Shown here: positions 8,541-16,699 of the stretch, piece by piece
Numbering within the stretch: the stretch's first letter is position 1
How the letters are laid out: every line of letters starts with the position of its first letter
DNA from: Alphaproteobacteria bacterium
Lineage (GTDB): Bacteria; Pseudomonadota; Alphaproteobacteria; Caulobacterales; Caulobacteraceae
Direction: 5' to 3'
DNA length: 64,000 nucleotides
NCBI GenBank assembly: GCA_018820205.1
Contig: JAHJOK010000036.1
Span: 1 to 64,000 of the forward strand
Notes under the pieces: model-generated
The model's input: only the letters and a program-made list of their open reading frames with translations
Told to the model about the DNA's origin: nothing
Database searches by the model: none
Translations under genes and position numbers: made by a program

Positions 8541-8682
8541 GCGCTGGGCTCCTGCAAACTTCGTCACTGCGGCCCGCGCGACGCGGACCGGTCCAACCCG
8601 ACATCTGGAGGCAAAAGCCTTTCGTTTCCGTTGCCAGAACCGCGGCCCGGGGTTTGCGCCGTCGCGGCCGAAGGCGAGGACG

Positions 8683-9210
8683 ATGTTCCATTCCGGCACG
8701 CAGACGCTGATCGACCACTGGGCCGCCTTGCCCGAGGCGGCGCGGATTCCGGCGCGCGAGGCCCTGGAGCCGCTGAGGCTGGGGCGGCTGGTTCCGCAGC
8801 TGTTCAGCGCCGACCGGGTCGAGGCCGGTGCGACGTTTCGGCTGGCGGGGGCCTGGATCGAGAGCCTGCACGGACAGCCCATGCGAGGCCTGTCGTGGCT
8901 GGATCTGTGGGCGCCGGAAAGCCGTCCTCTGGTCGCCGGCGCCGTGGTTCAGACCTTTCGCGAAGCGCGGCCGGTGGTGATGGTGGCCGAGGCGGATCGT
9001 CTGAGGGGCGTTCTGGAAATCGTGATCGCGCCGCTGAGACGGGCCGACGGGACGCCGGATCGGCTGATCGGCCTGTATCAGCCGGCCGTCGAACAGGCGC
9101 GCCGCACCGAGCCGGTCGGACCGATGACGGCGCGACTGTCGGTCGGCGTCGGCGGCGCGGGCCGGGCGTCGCTGACGCTGGCGGCGCTGGACGGGCGGCG
9201 AATCGCCTAG
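8683..9210 (+). CDS. PAS-domain protein (DUF1457/PAS_5 type)
   Basis: A 175-residue cytoplasmic protein. Residues about 5-150 match the PAS_5 (DUF1457) fold common in Caulobacterales and related groups, with the typical [21 protein letters not shown] opening and [10 protein letters not shown] segment. There is no kinase, cyclase or DNA-binding domain, so it is a stand-alone sensor or adaptor. AAGGCGAGGA directly upstream of ATG 8683 is a strong ribosome site. It converges with the carbonic anhydrase-like gene with a 4-base overlap. Confidence 0.75.
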   Translation: MFHSGTQTLIDHWAALPEAARIPAREALEPLRLGRLVPQLFSADRVEAGATFRLAGAWIESLHGQPMRGLSWLDLWAPESRPLVAGAVVQTFREARPVVMVAEADRLRGVLEIVIAPLRRADGTPDRLIGLYQPAVEQARRTEPVGPMTARLSVGVGGAGRASLTLAALDGRRIA

Positions 9211-9734
9211 GTCTGGCGCAGGTCCGCGACGTAGCGTTTCCAGTTCTGGACATAGTGCCGGGCCGAGGCCGTCAGGGCGGCGATCTGGCCGTCGTCCAGC
9301 TGACGAACGACCTTGCCGGGCTGGCCCATGACCAGCGAACCGTCGGGGATGACCTTGCCCTCAGTGATCAGGGCGTTGGCCCCGATCAGACAGTTCTTTC
9401 CGATCACGGCCCGTCCCAGAACGACGGCCCCGATGCCGATCAGCGTGTTGTCCCCGATTTCGCAGCTGTGCAGCATGGCCATGTGGCCGACGGTGACATT
9501 GGCCCCGATGGTCAGGGGTTCGCCCGGATCCGAATGCAGGACGCTGCCGTCCTGGATGTTGGAGTTTTCGCCGATGGTGATGGGGTCGTTGTCGCCGCGA
9601 ATGGTGACGCCGAACCAGACGCTGGCGCCGGGCTTGAGAATCACGTCTCCTATGACCACGGCATTGTCCGCGATCCAGTATTCGCCCTGCGGCGGAAGCT
9701 GCGGTTTCTTGTCCGCCAGCGAATAGATCGTCAT
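9207..9734 (-). CDS. gamma-carbonic anhydrase family protein
   Basis: A 175-residue left-handed beta-helix protein built from hexapeptide repeats. The three metal-ligand histidines of gamma-class carbonic anhydrases are present at H67, H84 and H89 ([12 protein letters not shown]). This is the YrdA/CaiE/PaaY-like bacterial group, which forms trimers. True CO2 hydration activity varies among members, so the substrate is uncertain. An AAGGTGAT ribosome site precedes ATG 9734. Confidence 0.85.
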   Translation of the reverse strand: MTIYSLADKKPQLPPQGEYWIADNAVVIGDVILKPGASVWFGVTIRGDNDPITIGENSNIQDGSVLHSDPGEPLTIGANVTVGHMAMLHSCEIGDNTLIGIGAVVLGRAVIGKNCLIGANALITEGKVIPDGSLVMGQPGKVVRQLDDGQIAALTASARHYVQNWKRYVADLRQT

Positions 9735-9792
9735 GGAAACATCACCTTATTCTCAAGCAAATGAGGGGTTTAACCCTTCGTAAACCACGATA

Positions 9793-9810
9793 GCATCATT
9801 CTGTTGATGC
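9793..9810. repeat. short inverted repeat, possible operator
   Basis: A perfect inverted repeat GCATCA-N6-TGATGC in the gap between the carbonic anhydrase-like gene and phoH. There is no U-run on either side, so it is unlikely to be a terminator. It may be a regulator site for either gene. Confidence 0.35.
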
Positions 9811-9884
9811 GATTCGAGACCGTCATTTCGGCCCCGAATCCGAAGCCGGATCAATCCCGGTCCGGCCAGAGCCTGGAGAACGTG

Positions 9885-10020
9885 TGTGATGCGTTCGGGT
9901 GAACGGCGGCTGTCGCCGCTGGATGTGGGATACATCTCCGACCCCGGACGGCGTGACGCCGCCTCTTCCTTTCTTCCCACCCTCGTTCGAGGCGATGCTT
10001 TCGCAGCATCGCCTTTTTTC
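9885..10020 (+). ncRNA. candidate structured leader or small RNA upstream of phoH
   Basis: Four small stem-loops follow one another on the plus strand: GTTC-GGGT-GAAC, GGCG-GCTGT-CGCC, GATGT-GGGAT-ACATC and GGCG-TGA-CGCC. They end in a strong terminator (9991-10019) 57 bases before phoH. That is the layout of a small RNA or a transcription-attenuation leader. I do not recognise a known family. A short open frame crosses the region but runs through the terminator stem and lacks coding character. Confidence 0.4.
9991..10019 (+). terminator. intrinsic terminator upstream of phoH
   Basis: A perfect 9-bp stem GGCGATGCT-TTCGC-AGCATCGCC followed directly by TTTTTT. It cannot serve the leftward gene at 9207-9734, and no rightward gene precedes it. 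It must therefore end a small RNA or act as a premature terminator (attenuator) for phoH. Confidence 0.8.
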
Positions 10021-10076
10021 ATGCCCCAAGCCGATCGGCTTGTCCGGGCGGCGTCTCCCCAAACTGTGAGGCAACG

Positions 10077-10865
10077 ATGACCAAGCGTGCAGCCCTGAAG
10101 CGTCAATCCGGCCGTGACGGCGCCTTCGACACCCGTGGATACGGCGAGGACCAGAAAGTTCGCCGCCTGCCGAGCCATTCGGGCGCCGGGGCGAGCCGTG
10201 GGGGGTGGTCGCCGCATCCGTCGAACGACGACCGCGAGCAGGGTTATCTGAAGACGCTGAAACCCAAGTCCGAGGGCCAGGCCGAACTGCTGAACGCCAT
10301 CGACACCTCCAACCTGACGGTGGCGCTCGGCCCCGCAGGCACGGGCAAGACCTATCTGGCCGTGGCCAAGGCGGTCGAGGCGCTGGAAGCCGGCAAGGTC
10401 GGGCGCATCGTGCTGAGCCGCCCAGCGGTCGAGGCCGGCGAATCGATCGGCTTCCTGCCCGGCGCGATGGAAGACAAGCTGGCCCCCTATCTGCGGCCGC
10501 TCTACGACGCCCTGTCCGACCGGCTGTCGATGAAGCGTGTCGGGGCGCTGATGGCCGAGGGCCTGATCGAGATCGCGCCGGTCGGCTACATGCGCGGACG
10601 CACGCTGAACAACGCCTTCATCGTCATCGATGAGGCCCAGAACTGCACCTATGTGCAGCTGAAGATGCTGCTGACGCGGCTGGGCTGGCATTCGACCATG
10701 GTGGTGACGGGCGATCCGGGTCAGACGGACCTGTTGCCGTCGCTGTCGGGACTGGGCGATATCGCGACCCGGCTGGAAGCTGTGCCGGAGATTTCGGTGG
10801 TGCGTCTGGCCGAGGGCGACATCGTCCGCCATCCGCTGGTCGCCTCGATGATCGGGGTGCTCTGA
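10077..10865 (+). CDS. PhoH family ATPase
   Basis: A 262-residue P-loop protein: Walker A GPAGTGKT at 85-92, Walker B FIVIDEAQN at 181-189, and the TGDPGQTDL motif of the PhoH/RNA-helicase-like core. PhoH-type ATPases are linked to RNA metabolism, and family members next to ybeY act in rRNA maturation; the exact role is unproven. The N-terminal 60 residues are basic and low-complexity. GAGG six bases before ATG 10077 is the ribosome site. A terminator upstream suggests controlled expression. Confidence 0.88.
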   Translation: MTKRAALKRQSGRDGAFDTRGYGEDQKVRRLPSHSGAGASRGGWSPHPSNDDREQGYLKTLKPKSEGQAELLNAIDTSNLTVALGPAGTGKTYLAVAKAVEALEAGKVGRIVLSRPAVEAGESIGFLPGAMEDKLAPYLRPLYDALSDRLSMKRVGALMAEGLIEIAPVGYMRGRTLNNAFIVIDEAQNCTYVQLKMLLTRLGWHSTMVVTGDPGQTDLLPSLSGLGDIATRLEAVPEISVVRLAEGDIVRHPLVASMIGVL

Positions 10866-11062
10866 CCGGGATCGTCCAGGCCGGGCGAATCCGGAAGCGG
10901 ATCCAGCCCGGCCTCGGCCCGCTTGGCCTTGATGATCCCCCGCAGGTCCGAAAGCCGCCCCGCGATCTCGGCGCGCATGGCCGCCACGCGACGCTTGGCG
11001 GCGGGGGACGGCGACCTGACGGCCGACGGGCTGACGGGATTACGGTTTCGGATGCGGGACAT
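10721..11062 (-). CDS. doubtful small basic protein
   Basis: A 113-codon minus-strand frame starting at ATG 11062. Residues about 20-65 (AAKRRVAAMRAEIAGRLSDL, then an Ala/Lys/Arg-rich helix) look like a real basic helical protein. Its last 48 codons run antisense through the 3' end of phoH, which is unusual for a real gene. It may be a genuine short protein whose true end is hidden by a frameshift, or noise. No family recognised. Confidence 0.25.
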   Translation of the reverse strand: MSRIRNRNPVSPSAVRSPSPAAKRRVAAMRAEIAGRLSDLRGIIKAKRAEAGLDPLPDSPGLDDPGQSTPIIEATSGWRTMSPSARRTTEISGTASSRVAISPSPDSDGNRSV

Positions 11063-11640
11063 GACGGCCTTCGTGTCAGGGGGCGAGAGGCGCAACGCCC
11101 ACGCGTCAACGCTCTTCCGCTGCGAACGGGGTGAGAAGGGCGGGCGGAGCGTCCGGGCGCGACGCCCGGAGACCGTGGAGAATATGTGTTTCGGCATCGC
11201 GTGAACGCTCCGCACGGAAGGTCTGACCGGGTGCTGTCGGCTCTGGACCGCGTTGCAGTCCCGAACCAGCGACGCTCTTAACGCCTTGCCGACTACAAGC
11301 CCCCGGCGGGAAGGTCGGCCCCTCGCATGGCCGATCCCCTGAACACGGCCAGTTTCCTGCTGACCGTCTTTCCTGGGGGCTGACGCCCCCATCGTCCGCG
11401 AGGTCCGGGGCCGGGAGACACAGCCCCCGACCGCCGGTCCTTGCAGACCCCCGCTCCCTCCGTTCCCGCCGCGACAAGCTCGCAAGGCCTTGCGCCCTTC
11501 CCCAGCGACGGGACCGGGGAGAAGGATAACCGGTGTTGGATGCAGGGCGCGTTCGGACAGGGTTTAAAGTGGACGGGCGTTGAAAAGGTGCGGGAAATCG
11601 GGGCGGTTGCGGATGAACCGGCCTCCGATACCCACCACCG

Positions 11641-11672
11641 TGCATCCCCGCGAAGGCGGGGACCCAGGTTTT
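11641..11672 (+). repeat. REP-like palindromic repeat, copy 1
   Basis: Core ATCCCCGCGAAGGCGGGGA followed by CCCAGGTTT. This extragenic palindrome type (CCCCGCnnnnGCGGGG) is very common in alphaproteobacterial genomes. Copies 2 and 3 nearby are in the opposite orientation. Confidence 0.75.
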
Positions 11673-11757
11673 GGCGGGGCGTTCGGTGGTCAGGTTATTG
11701 CTCAGGCGCGCACGCGTGACGGGTTGAAAGACCCGGTTGGCGGCGGCGCTCTGGCTC

Positions 11758-11788
11758 AAACCTGGGTCCCCGCCTTCGCGGGGATGCA
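11758..11788 (-). repeat. REP-like palindromic repeat, copy 2
   Basis: Inverse orientation of copy 1: AAACCTGGGTCCCCGCCTTC then GCGGGGATGCA. Copies 1 and 2 face each other about 85 bases apart, like a BIME pair. Confidence 0.75.
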
Positions 11789-11854
11789 CGGAATTTAAGG
11801 GCGGGCCGCTCTCGTGGGAATGCACGGAACTAGGATGGGGCTGCGATCCGGCTC

Positions 11855-11884
11855 AAACCTGGAGCCCTGCCTTCGCGGGGATGC
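11855..11884 (-). repeat. REP-like palindromic repeat, copy 3 (diverged)
   Basis: Same orientation as copy 2 but with changes in the left arm (CTGGAGCCCTGCC), so its stem is imperfect. It is followed by the same GGGGATGCACGGAA tail as copy 2. Confidence 0.6.
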
Positions 11885-12003
11885 ACGGAACTGGGGGCGG
11901 GCGCGGTCGCGGGGATGTCCGGAACCGGAGACCCCGCTCGCGGGATGTACGGATTTTCGGGCCGGGTTCGCTCCGCCTCCGGAAAGACCTGTAGGGTGAG
12001 ACC

Positions 12004-12897
12004 ATGACTTCGAAATCCTCAGTGGCCGTGGTGGGGCCGGGCGCCATCGGGGGAACGGTGGCGGCGTGGCTGTCGCATAGCCGTGGGGTGGCCGAGGTGA
12101 CGGTGTGCGCGCGGACGCCGTTTCAGGGACTGGTTATCGAACTGCCGGACGGCGGACGGGTCGAGGCGACGCCACGGGTCATCACAGCGCCGGGTCAGGT
12201 GACGGGTCCGGTCGACTGGGTGGTCGTGGCGACCAAGGCCTATGACGCCGCAGACGCAGCGCAATGGCTGTCGCCGCTGGTCGGGGATCGGACCCATGTG
12301 GCGGTGTTCCAGAACGGGGTCGAACACGTCGAACGGTTCAGCCCCTTCGTCGAAGCCAGACGCATCCTGCCCGTGATCGTCGACATCCCGGCCGAACGCA
12401 GCGCGCCGGGCAGGATCCAGCAACGGCGCGAAGGCACGGTCGTCGTGCCGGCGGGCGATGCGGGCGAGGCCTTCGCGGCCCTGTTTGCCGACAGCGTGAT
12501 CGCAGCATCCGCCACGGGGGACTTCACCACGGCCGCCTGGACCAAACTGGCCCTGAACTGCGCCGGCGCCGTCAACGCTCTGACCGGCCTGCCCGGCGGC
12601 GTCGTACGGGCGGACGGGATGGCCGAGTTGATGCGCGGAATGGTGCGGGAATGCGTCCAGGTCGGGCGCGCGGTCGGGGCGGACCTGGGCGATCACCTGC
12701 CGGACTGGGTGGTCGAGCGGGCGATGACCTCTCCGGCCGATTCGGTGAACTCGCTGCTGGCGGACCGGTTGGCGGGGCGGCGGATGGAGTGGGATGCGCG
12801 AAACGGCGTCATCGCCCGGCTGGGCAGGGTTCACGCCATTCCGACACCGCTGAATGCGATGGCGGCGACGGTCCTGTCAGCGATCGAGCGCGGCTGA
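12004..12897 (+). CDS. 2-dehydropantoate 2-reductase family oxidoreductase
   Basis: A 297-residue NAD(P)-dependent enzyme of the ApbA/PanE family. It has the Rossmann motif GPGAIG at 11-16, ATKAYD near 76-81, and the family signature WTKLALNCAGAVNALTG with catalytic Lys181 and Asn185. The C-terminal helical domain has EWDARNGVIARLGRVHAIPTP. Classical PanE makes pantoate for CoA synthesis, but many paralogues use other 2-oxoacids, so the substrate is uncertain and no gene symbol is given. A short inverted repeat (12902-12927) separates it from the convergent gene. Confidence 0.85.
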   Translation: MTSKSSVAVVGPGAIGGTVAAWLSHSRGVAEVTVCARTPFQGLVIELPDGGRVEATPRVITAPGQVTGPVDWVVVATKAYDAADAAQWLSPLVGDRTHVAVFQNGVEHVERFSPFVEARRILPVIVDIPAERSAPGRIQQRREGTVVVPAGDAGEAFAALFADSVIAASATGDFTTAAWTKLALNCAGAVNALTGLPGGVVRADGMAELMRGMVRECVQVGRAVGADLGDHLPDWVVERAMTSPADSVNSLLADRLAGRRMEWDARNGVIARLGRVHAIPTPLNAMAATVLSAIERG

Positions 12898-12920
12898 AGC
12901 CGCCGGCCTGAAAGGTCTTT

Positions 12921-13184
12921 TCAGCCGGGCTCGGCGATCAGGGCCCAGCGCATGGAGCCCTCGCCGAACGGACGGGTGAACCACTCCGAATAGCGTTCGA
13001 AGGCCTCGACCACGGCGCTGCGCAGATCCTGGGTGACGGGTTCGCCGCGCTGACGCTTCAGCGCCGCGACGCAGTCGATGACCACGCTCTGGTGGGCCGA
13101 TCCGCCCAGCGATTTGAGCACCAACGCGACGTCGCGCGCGAGGGTCTCGAGAAAGTTCGGCTGTTTGTCGGGCGCTTGGCTCAT
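12921..13184 (-). CDS. conserved small protein of unknown function
   Basis: An 87-residue soluble protein. It has a helical N-terminal part (LETLARDVALVLKSLGGSAH) that resembles a winged-helix-like fold, then a C-terminal segment ending in FGEGSMRWALIAEPG. A GAGGGG ribosome site eight bases before ATG 13184 and normal codon use support it as a real gene. No family name recalled; a DNA-binding role is only a guess. Confidence 0.6.
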   Translation of the reverse strand: MSQAPDKQPNFLETLARDVALVLKSLGGSAHQSVVIDCVAALKRQRGEPVTQDLRSAVVEAFERYSEWFTRPFGEGSMRWALIAEPG

Positions 13185-13295
13185 CCGGTCCCCTCGGGTC
13201 TTGAGCGGCGTGTGGTGGCCGATTGGTCACAGGTTCCGAGCCAAAGCGCAAGCTAAGCCGGTGTTCGACGGGTCATAGATTTGTGAATACGGCTC

Positions 13296-14444
13296 TCAGC
13301 GTTTTCTGACGAACACTGTTCCGGCCGAATAACCGGCGCCGAAACTGCAGATCAGGCCGGTGTCGCCGGGGTCGAACCCGTCCTGATGCAGGTGGAAGGC
13401 GATGATCGATCCGGCCGACGAGGTATTGGCGTAGTCGTCCAGAATGATGACGTTCTCCTGCTCGGTGGGGTCGCGGCCCAGGACCTTGCGGCCGATCATC
13501 TGGTTCATGTTGATATTGGCCTGATGCAGCCACAGGCGTTTCAGGCCGGTCGGTTCGATCCCCAGGTCGCCGGCGTGGTCGACGATCATGTCCGAGACCA
13601 TCGGCACCACGTCCTTGAAGACCTTGCGGCCCTGCTGGACGAACAGCTTGTCCGTCTGCCGGCCTACCGCTTCGCTGCTTGAGGCCGGGCTTGCCGATGC
13701 CCGTTCAGCGCGGTTCAGGAAGCCGAAATTGTTGCGGATATTGTTGGAGAAGACCGTCTTCAGCCGCGTGCCCAGCACGTCCCAGCCGCCGGGACCGGCC
13801 GTCTCCGCGCTCTCCACGATCACGGCGGTGCAGACGTCGCCGAAGATGAAATGGCTGTCGCGGTCGGTGAAATTCAGGTGGGCCGAACAGACCTCGGGAT
13901 TGACCATCAGGATGGCCTTGGTCGCGCCGCCGGCGATGAAGTCAGCCGCCGTCTTGATGCCGAAGGTGGCGGAACTGCAGGCCACGTTCATGTCGAAGCC
14001 GAAACCCTCGATGCCCAGGGCCTGCTGGATCTCGACCGCGAGCGCGGGATAGGGGCGCGGCATGTTGGAGGCGGCGCACAGGACGGCGCCGATCTCGCTG
14101 ACCGGCTTGCCCCAGGCCTGGATCGCCTGACGGGCGGCCGCGACCGCCATCTCGGCCATGATCGACAGTTCGTCGTTGCCGCGTTCGGGGATGCGGGGGG
14201 CCATGCGGTCGGGGTCGAGGACGCCCGCCTTGTCCAGCACGAAGCGGCTCTTGATGCCGGAGGCTTTCTCGATGAACTCGACCGACGAGGGCGTCAGGGC
14301 GGCGACGTCGCCCTCCGCGATCTGACCGGCGTGGGCGGCGTTCCAGCGCTCGGCCCAGGTGTTGTAGGCCTGAACCAGCTCGGCGTTGGAGATGGACTGG
14401 TCGGGGGTGAACAGGCCGGTGGCGGCGATAACTGCGTGGGTCAA
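13296..14444 (-). CDS. beta-ketoacyl-ACP synthase III (FabH-like, long form)
   Basis: A 382-residue thiolase-fold condensing enzyme with the full Cys-His-Asn set: Cys156 in NVACSSATFG, His307 in LHQANINMNQ and Asn340 in YANTSSAGS. It is longer than E. coli FabH (317) and belongs to the roughly 375-residue group found in alpha- and gammaproteobacteria. It probably condenses an acyl-CoA or acetyl-CoA with malonyl-ACP; whether it starts bulk fatty-acid synthesis or a special lipid is unknown. The start is TTG 14444 with no clear SD, so the exact N-terminus is uncertain, though the MTHAVIAATGLFTP opening fits the family. Confidence 0.85.
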   Translation of the reverse strand: MTHAVIAATGLFTPDQSISNAELVQAYNTWAERWNAAHAGQIAEGDVAALTPSSVEFIEKASGIKSRFVLDKAGVLDPDRMAPRIPERGNDELSIMAEMAVAAARQAIQAWGKPVSEIGAVLCAASNMPRPYPALAVEIQQALGIEGFGFDMNVACSSATFGIKTAADFIAGGATKAILMVNPEVCSAHLNFTDRDSHFIFGDVCTAVIVESAETAGPGGWDVLGTRLKTVFSNNIRNNFGFLNRAERASASPASSSEAVGRQTDKLFVQQGRKVFKDVVPMVSDMIVDHAGDLGIEPTGLKRLWLHQANINMNQMIGRKVLGRDPTEQENVIILDDYANTSSAGSIIAFHLHQDGFDPGDTGLICSFGAGYSAGTVFVRKR

Positions 14445-14461
14445 GACGGCGGGTGTCCCTA

Positions 14462-14547
14462 ACGCTCGGCGCGCGGCGCCTCGCTGCTTGAGGGACGGGT
14501 GGCCGTCCCTGACGCTCGGCTCGCGGAGCCTCGCTACTTGAGGGACG
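14462..14547. repeat. tandem pair of 36-bp palindromic repeats
   Basis: Two 36-bp units (14462-14497 and 14512-14547) share the frame ACGCTCGG...CTCGCTnCTTGAGGGACG. Each contains a central hairpin, GGCGC-GCG-GCGCC in the first and GGCTC-GCG-GAGCC in the second. The stem bases differ but remain paired. A further stem AGGGACGG-GTGG-CCGTCCCT joins the units. They lie between the FabH-like gene and kpsC. Confidence 0.7.
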
Positions 14548-14580
14548 TTTCGCGCCCTCGCTGGTCGATGTGTCGCGCTC

Positions 14581-16644
14581 TCAATAGGCCGGTGGGGGGC
14601 GGCGGTCGAGACTGGCCGTGACGCCCTTCCACCAGCGGGCGATCTGATGCGGCGGGGCGGCGGGCGGCGGCTGGTCGCGGGCGGCGATCAGGGCGGTGAC
14701 CAGGTCTTCGGCCTCGCAGGGCCAGCCGTCCGGCGTCACATAGATGGGGTATTCGATCAGGGCGGCGGCGACGAGGGCGTCCAGCGTCGCGCGGCGGGTG
14801 CGACGCTCGTAGGTCAGCCGATCCTGGGTCAGGCCCCAGCCGCCGAAGAAGGGCCGGCCATAGACGGCGACCGTCTTGCCGCGCAGCAGGGCTTCGAACC
14901 CCGACAGCGATGTCAGGGTCGCCAGGATGTCGCAGGCGTCCAGACAGTCGGAGATGTCCAGACCGTCGGCGACTGCGTCGACCTCCTTCATCGCCGAGGC
15001 GGCCAGCATGCCGGGGCGGTTGCCGTTCATCACGTCGGGATGGTTGCGGTAGATCAGCCAGGCGTCCGGGAAGTCGGCGCGGGCGGCCTGGACCAGGCCG
15101 GAGTTGGTGCGGATGTCGCCGCAGCCCTTGAGGATCGACTTGTCGTTCTCGACCTGGCCGACGACGAGGACTTTCCGGCGGTCGGCGGGCCAGTCGGGGC
15201 GGACGGACCCGGCGGCCAGGTTGTATTTGGACAGGCCCGCGGAGACGACGCGGCTGCGGAGGGCGGCGGCGCGGGCGAGGGTTTCGGGGGACTGGCCGCC
15301 CTGTTCGATCAGGGTTTCGAGCCGCGACGGGCCGGTCGGATCGTAATAGACGCCCTGATCATCCAGGGCGACGCTGAGGGCGCCGAAGAAGTCGGACCCC
15401 AGGCCGCGCGAGCGGATGAAACCGTCCTCCATGCGGACCACCGGGGCGGGGGTCGCGGCGGCGACGGCGGCGATCTCGGGCGTCTCCTTGCCGGCCCAGT
15501 AGATCAGGCGGCCGTCGTTGGCCTCGGCGCTCGCGGCGGCGCGGCTGGCGGAGGCGAAATAGCGCATCGTGGTGCGCGGGCCGTTCAACAGGCGACGGAT
15601 CGGCGGGCGTTTGGCGGGCGAGAAGCCGACCCCGGCCCAGTAGCCGGACAGACGCTGGGCGCGGGTGCGGAAGCAGATCAACCGGTCGATGGCGGTCTCG
15701 ACCTCGCACCGCAGGCCGGTGACCGGATCGACGTAGCGGGGGTAGGCGATCAGGGCGGCGGCGGCGACGGCCTCGATATCGCGGGCGACGCCGCGACGGC
15801 CCGTCTGGATCGCGTCGGTGGTCAGGCCCCAGCCGGAATAGAAGGACGCGCCGAAGCAGCGGACCGGCAGGCCGCGCAGCAGGGCCTCGAACCCCAGGGC
15901 GGAGGTGACGCACCAGACCTGATCGACATGGGCCAGCAGGTCGGCGGGGCGGACGTCGGCGTCCAGCACCGTGACGCCGTCGAGGTCGGCGGCGGCGATA
16001 CAGCCCTGCTTCCTGCCGGCGGCCACGGCGGGGTGGCGTTTGACGATCAGCTGGGTGTCGGGATGTTCGGCCCTGGCCGTTCGGACCATGTCGGCGAAGC
16101 TGTCGGGACCGGCGAGACCGTGGGCGATGGAGGCGTCGCCGGCGGTCTGGTCGACCAGCAGGATGCGGGGGCCGGGCCTGAGGATCGACGGGTCCAGCGG
16201 CCCGCCCATATTGGTCTTCGACAGGCCCGAGGCGACGATGCGGTCGATCAGGGCGCGGGCGCGCGCGTGCATGGCCGCGTCGCACCAGTCGGGGGCGGTC
16301 TGGATCAGCTGTTCCAGACGCGACGGGCGGGTCGCATCGTAATAGACGCCCAGGTCGTCGACGATCAGGCTGACGGAGGCGGCGCCGGTCTCGCCCAGGC
16401 CGATGGAGCGGAGGAAACCGTCCTCCAGCGCCAGATAGGGCAGACCCTGTTTTTCGGCGCGACGGCGACCCGCCTTGGACGTCCGCTTCAGGCCCCAGCC
16501 GACGACGGCGTCCACCGGCGCGAACGGGCTGGCCACCAGTGTGAGTTCGGGCAGGAAAACGTCGAGGAAGGGCGCCTTCAGGATGCCGGGCGAACAGACC
16601 CAGGCGCGGACAGGCGGCTTGTTATTGGGGGCGGGAGAACTCAA
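14581..16644 (-). CDS. kpsC: capsular polysaccharide Kdo transferase, KpsC-like
   Basis: A 687-residue cytoplasmic glycosyltransferase with an internal duplication. Both halves carry the same signature (LEDGFLRSIGLG near residue 75, MEDGFIRSRGLG near 410) followed by GVYYD, PSRLE and a later SALGFEALLRG or SLSGFEALLRG block. KpsC enzymes use two beta-Kdo transferase modules to build the poly-Kdo linker on the lipid anchor of group-2-type capsules. No other capsule gene is in the window. The start is TTG 16644 without a good SD, so the N-terminus may be adjusted. Confidence 0.85.
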   Translation of the reverse strand: MSSPAPNNKPPVRAWVCSPGILKAPFLDVFLPELTLVASPFAPVDAVVGWGLKRTSKAGRRRAEKQGLPYLALEDGFLRSIGLGETGAASVSLIVDDLGVYYDATRPSRLEQLIQTAPDWCDAAMHARARALIDRIVASGLSKTNMGGPLDPSILRPGPRILLVDQTAGDASIAHGLAGPDSFADMVRTARAEHPDTQLIVKRHPAVAAGRKQGCIAAADLDGVTVLDADVRPADLLAHVDQVWCVTSALGFEALLRGLPVRCFGASFYSGWGLTTDAIQTGRRGVARDIEAVAAAALIAYPRYVDPVTGLRCEVETAIDRLICFRTRAQRLSGYWAGVGFSPAKRPPIRRLLNGPRTTMRYFASASRAAASAEANDGRLIYWAGKETPEIAAVAAATPAPVVRMEDGFIRSRGLGSDFFGALSVALDDQGVYYDPTGPSRLETLIEQGGQSPETLARAAALRSRVVSAGLSKYNLAAGSVRPDWPADRRKVLVVGQVENDKSILKGCGDIRTNSGLVQAARADFPDAWLIYRNHPDVMNGNRPGMLAASAMKEVDAVADGLDISDCLDACDILATLTSLSGFEALLRGKTVAVYGRPFFGGWGLTQDRLTYERRTRRATLDALVAAALIEYPIYVTPDGWPCEAEDLVTALIAARDQPPPAAPPHQIARWWKGVTASLDRRPPPAY

Positions 16645-16699
16645 ACGACGCGTCCGGCGGCTGATCCGCCCAACCCCGGCGAAGGGGGAAGGGCTTTCT

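Larger units (their letters stand above)
11063..12003. other. gene-free, repeat-rich intergenic region
   Basis: About 940 bases with no convincing gene. The left half (11210-11450) is rich in stable stems, for example GGGGGC-TGAC-GCCCCC at 11375-11390 and a CGGCCAG/CTGACCG stem at about 11344-11365. It could encode a structured RNA, more likely on the minus strand. The right half (11640-11950) holds at least three REP-like copies with the core CCCCGCGAAGGCGGGG in both orientations. Confidence 0.5.

Noticed and set aside
9886..10080. Short plus-strand frame between the carbonic anhydrase-like gene and phoH
   Set aside because: It runs through a strong terminator stem and its T-run and has no protein-like pattern.
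11230..11310. tRNA-like sequence on the minus strand
   Set aside because: It has D-arm- and T-arm-like words but no acceptor stem or anticodon arm of proper length.
11330..11440. Possible cobalamin riboswitch, RNase P RNA or tmRNA
   Set aside because: None of the hallmark motifs (B12 box, GAGGAAAGUCC, resume-codon tag region) is present; only general GC-rich stems are seen.
11641..11890. Candidate CRISPR array
   Set aside because: Repeats are palindromic REP-type, in both orientations, with irregular spacing and no cas genes nearby.
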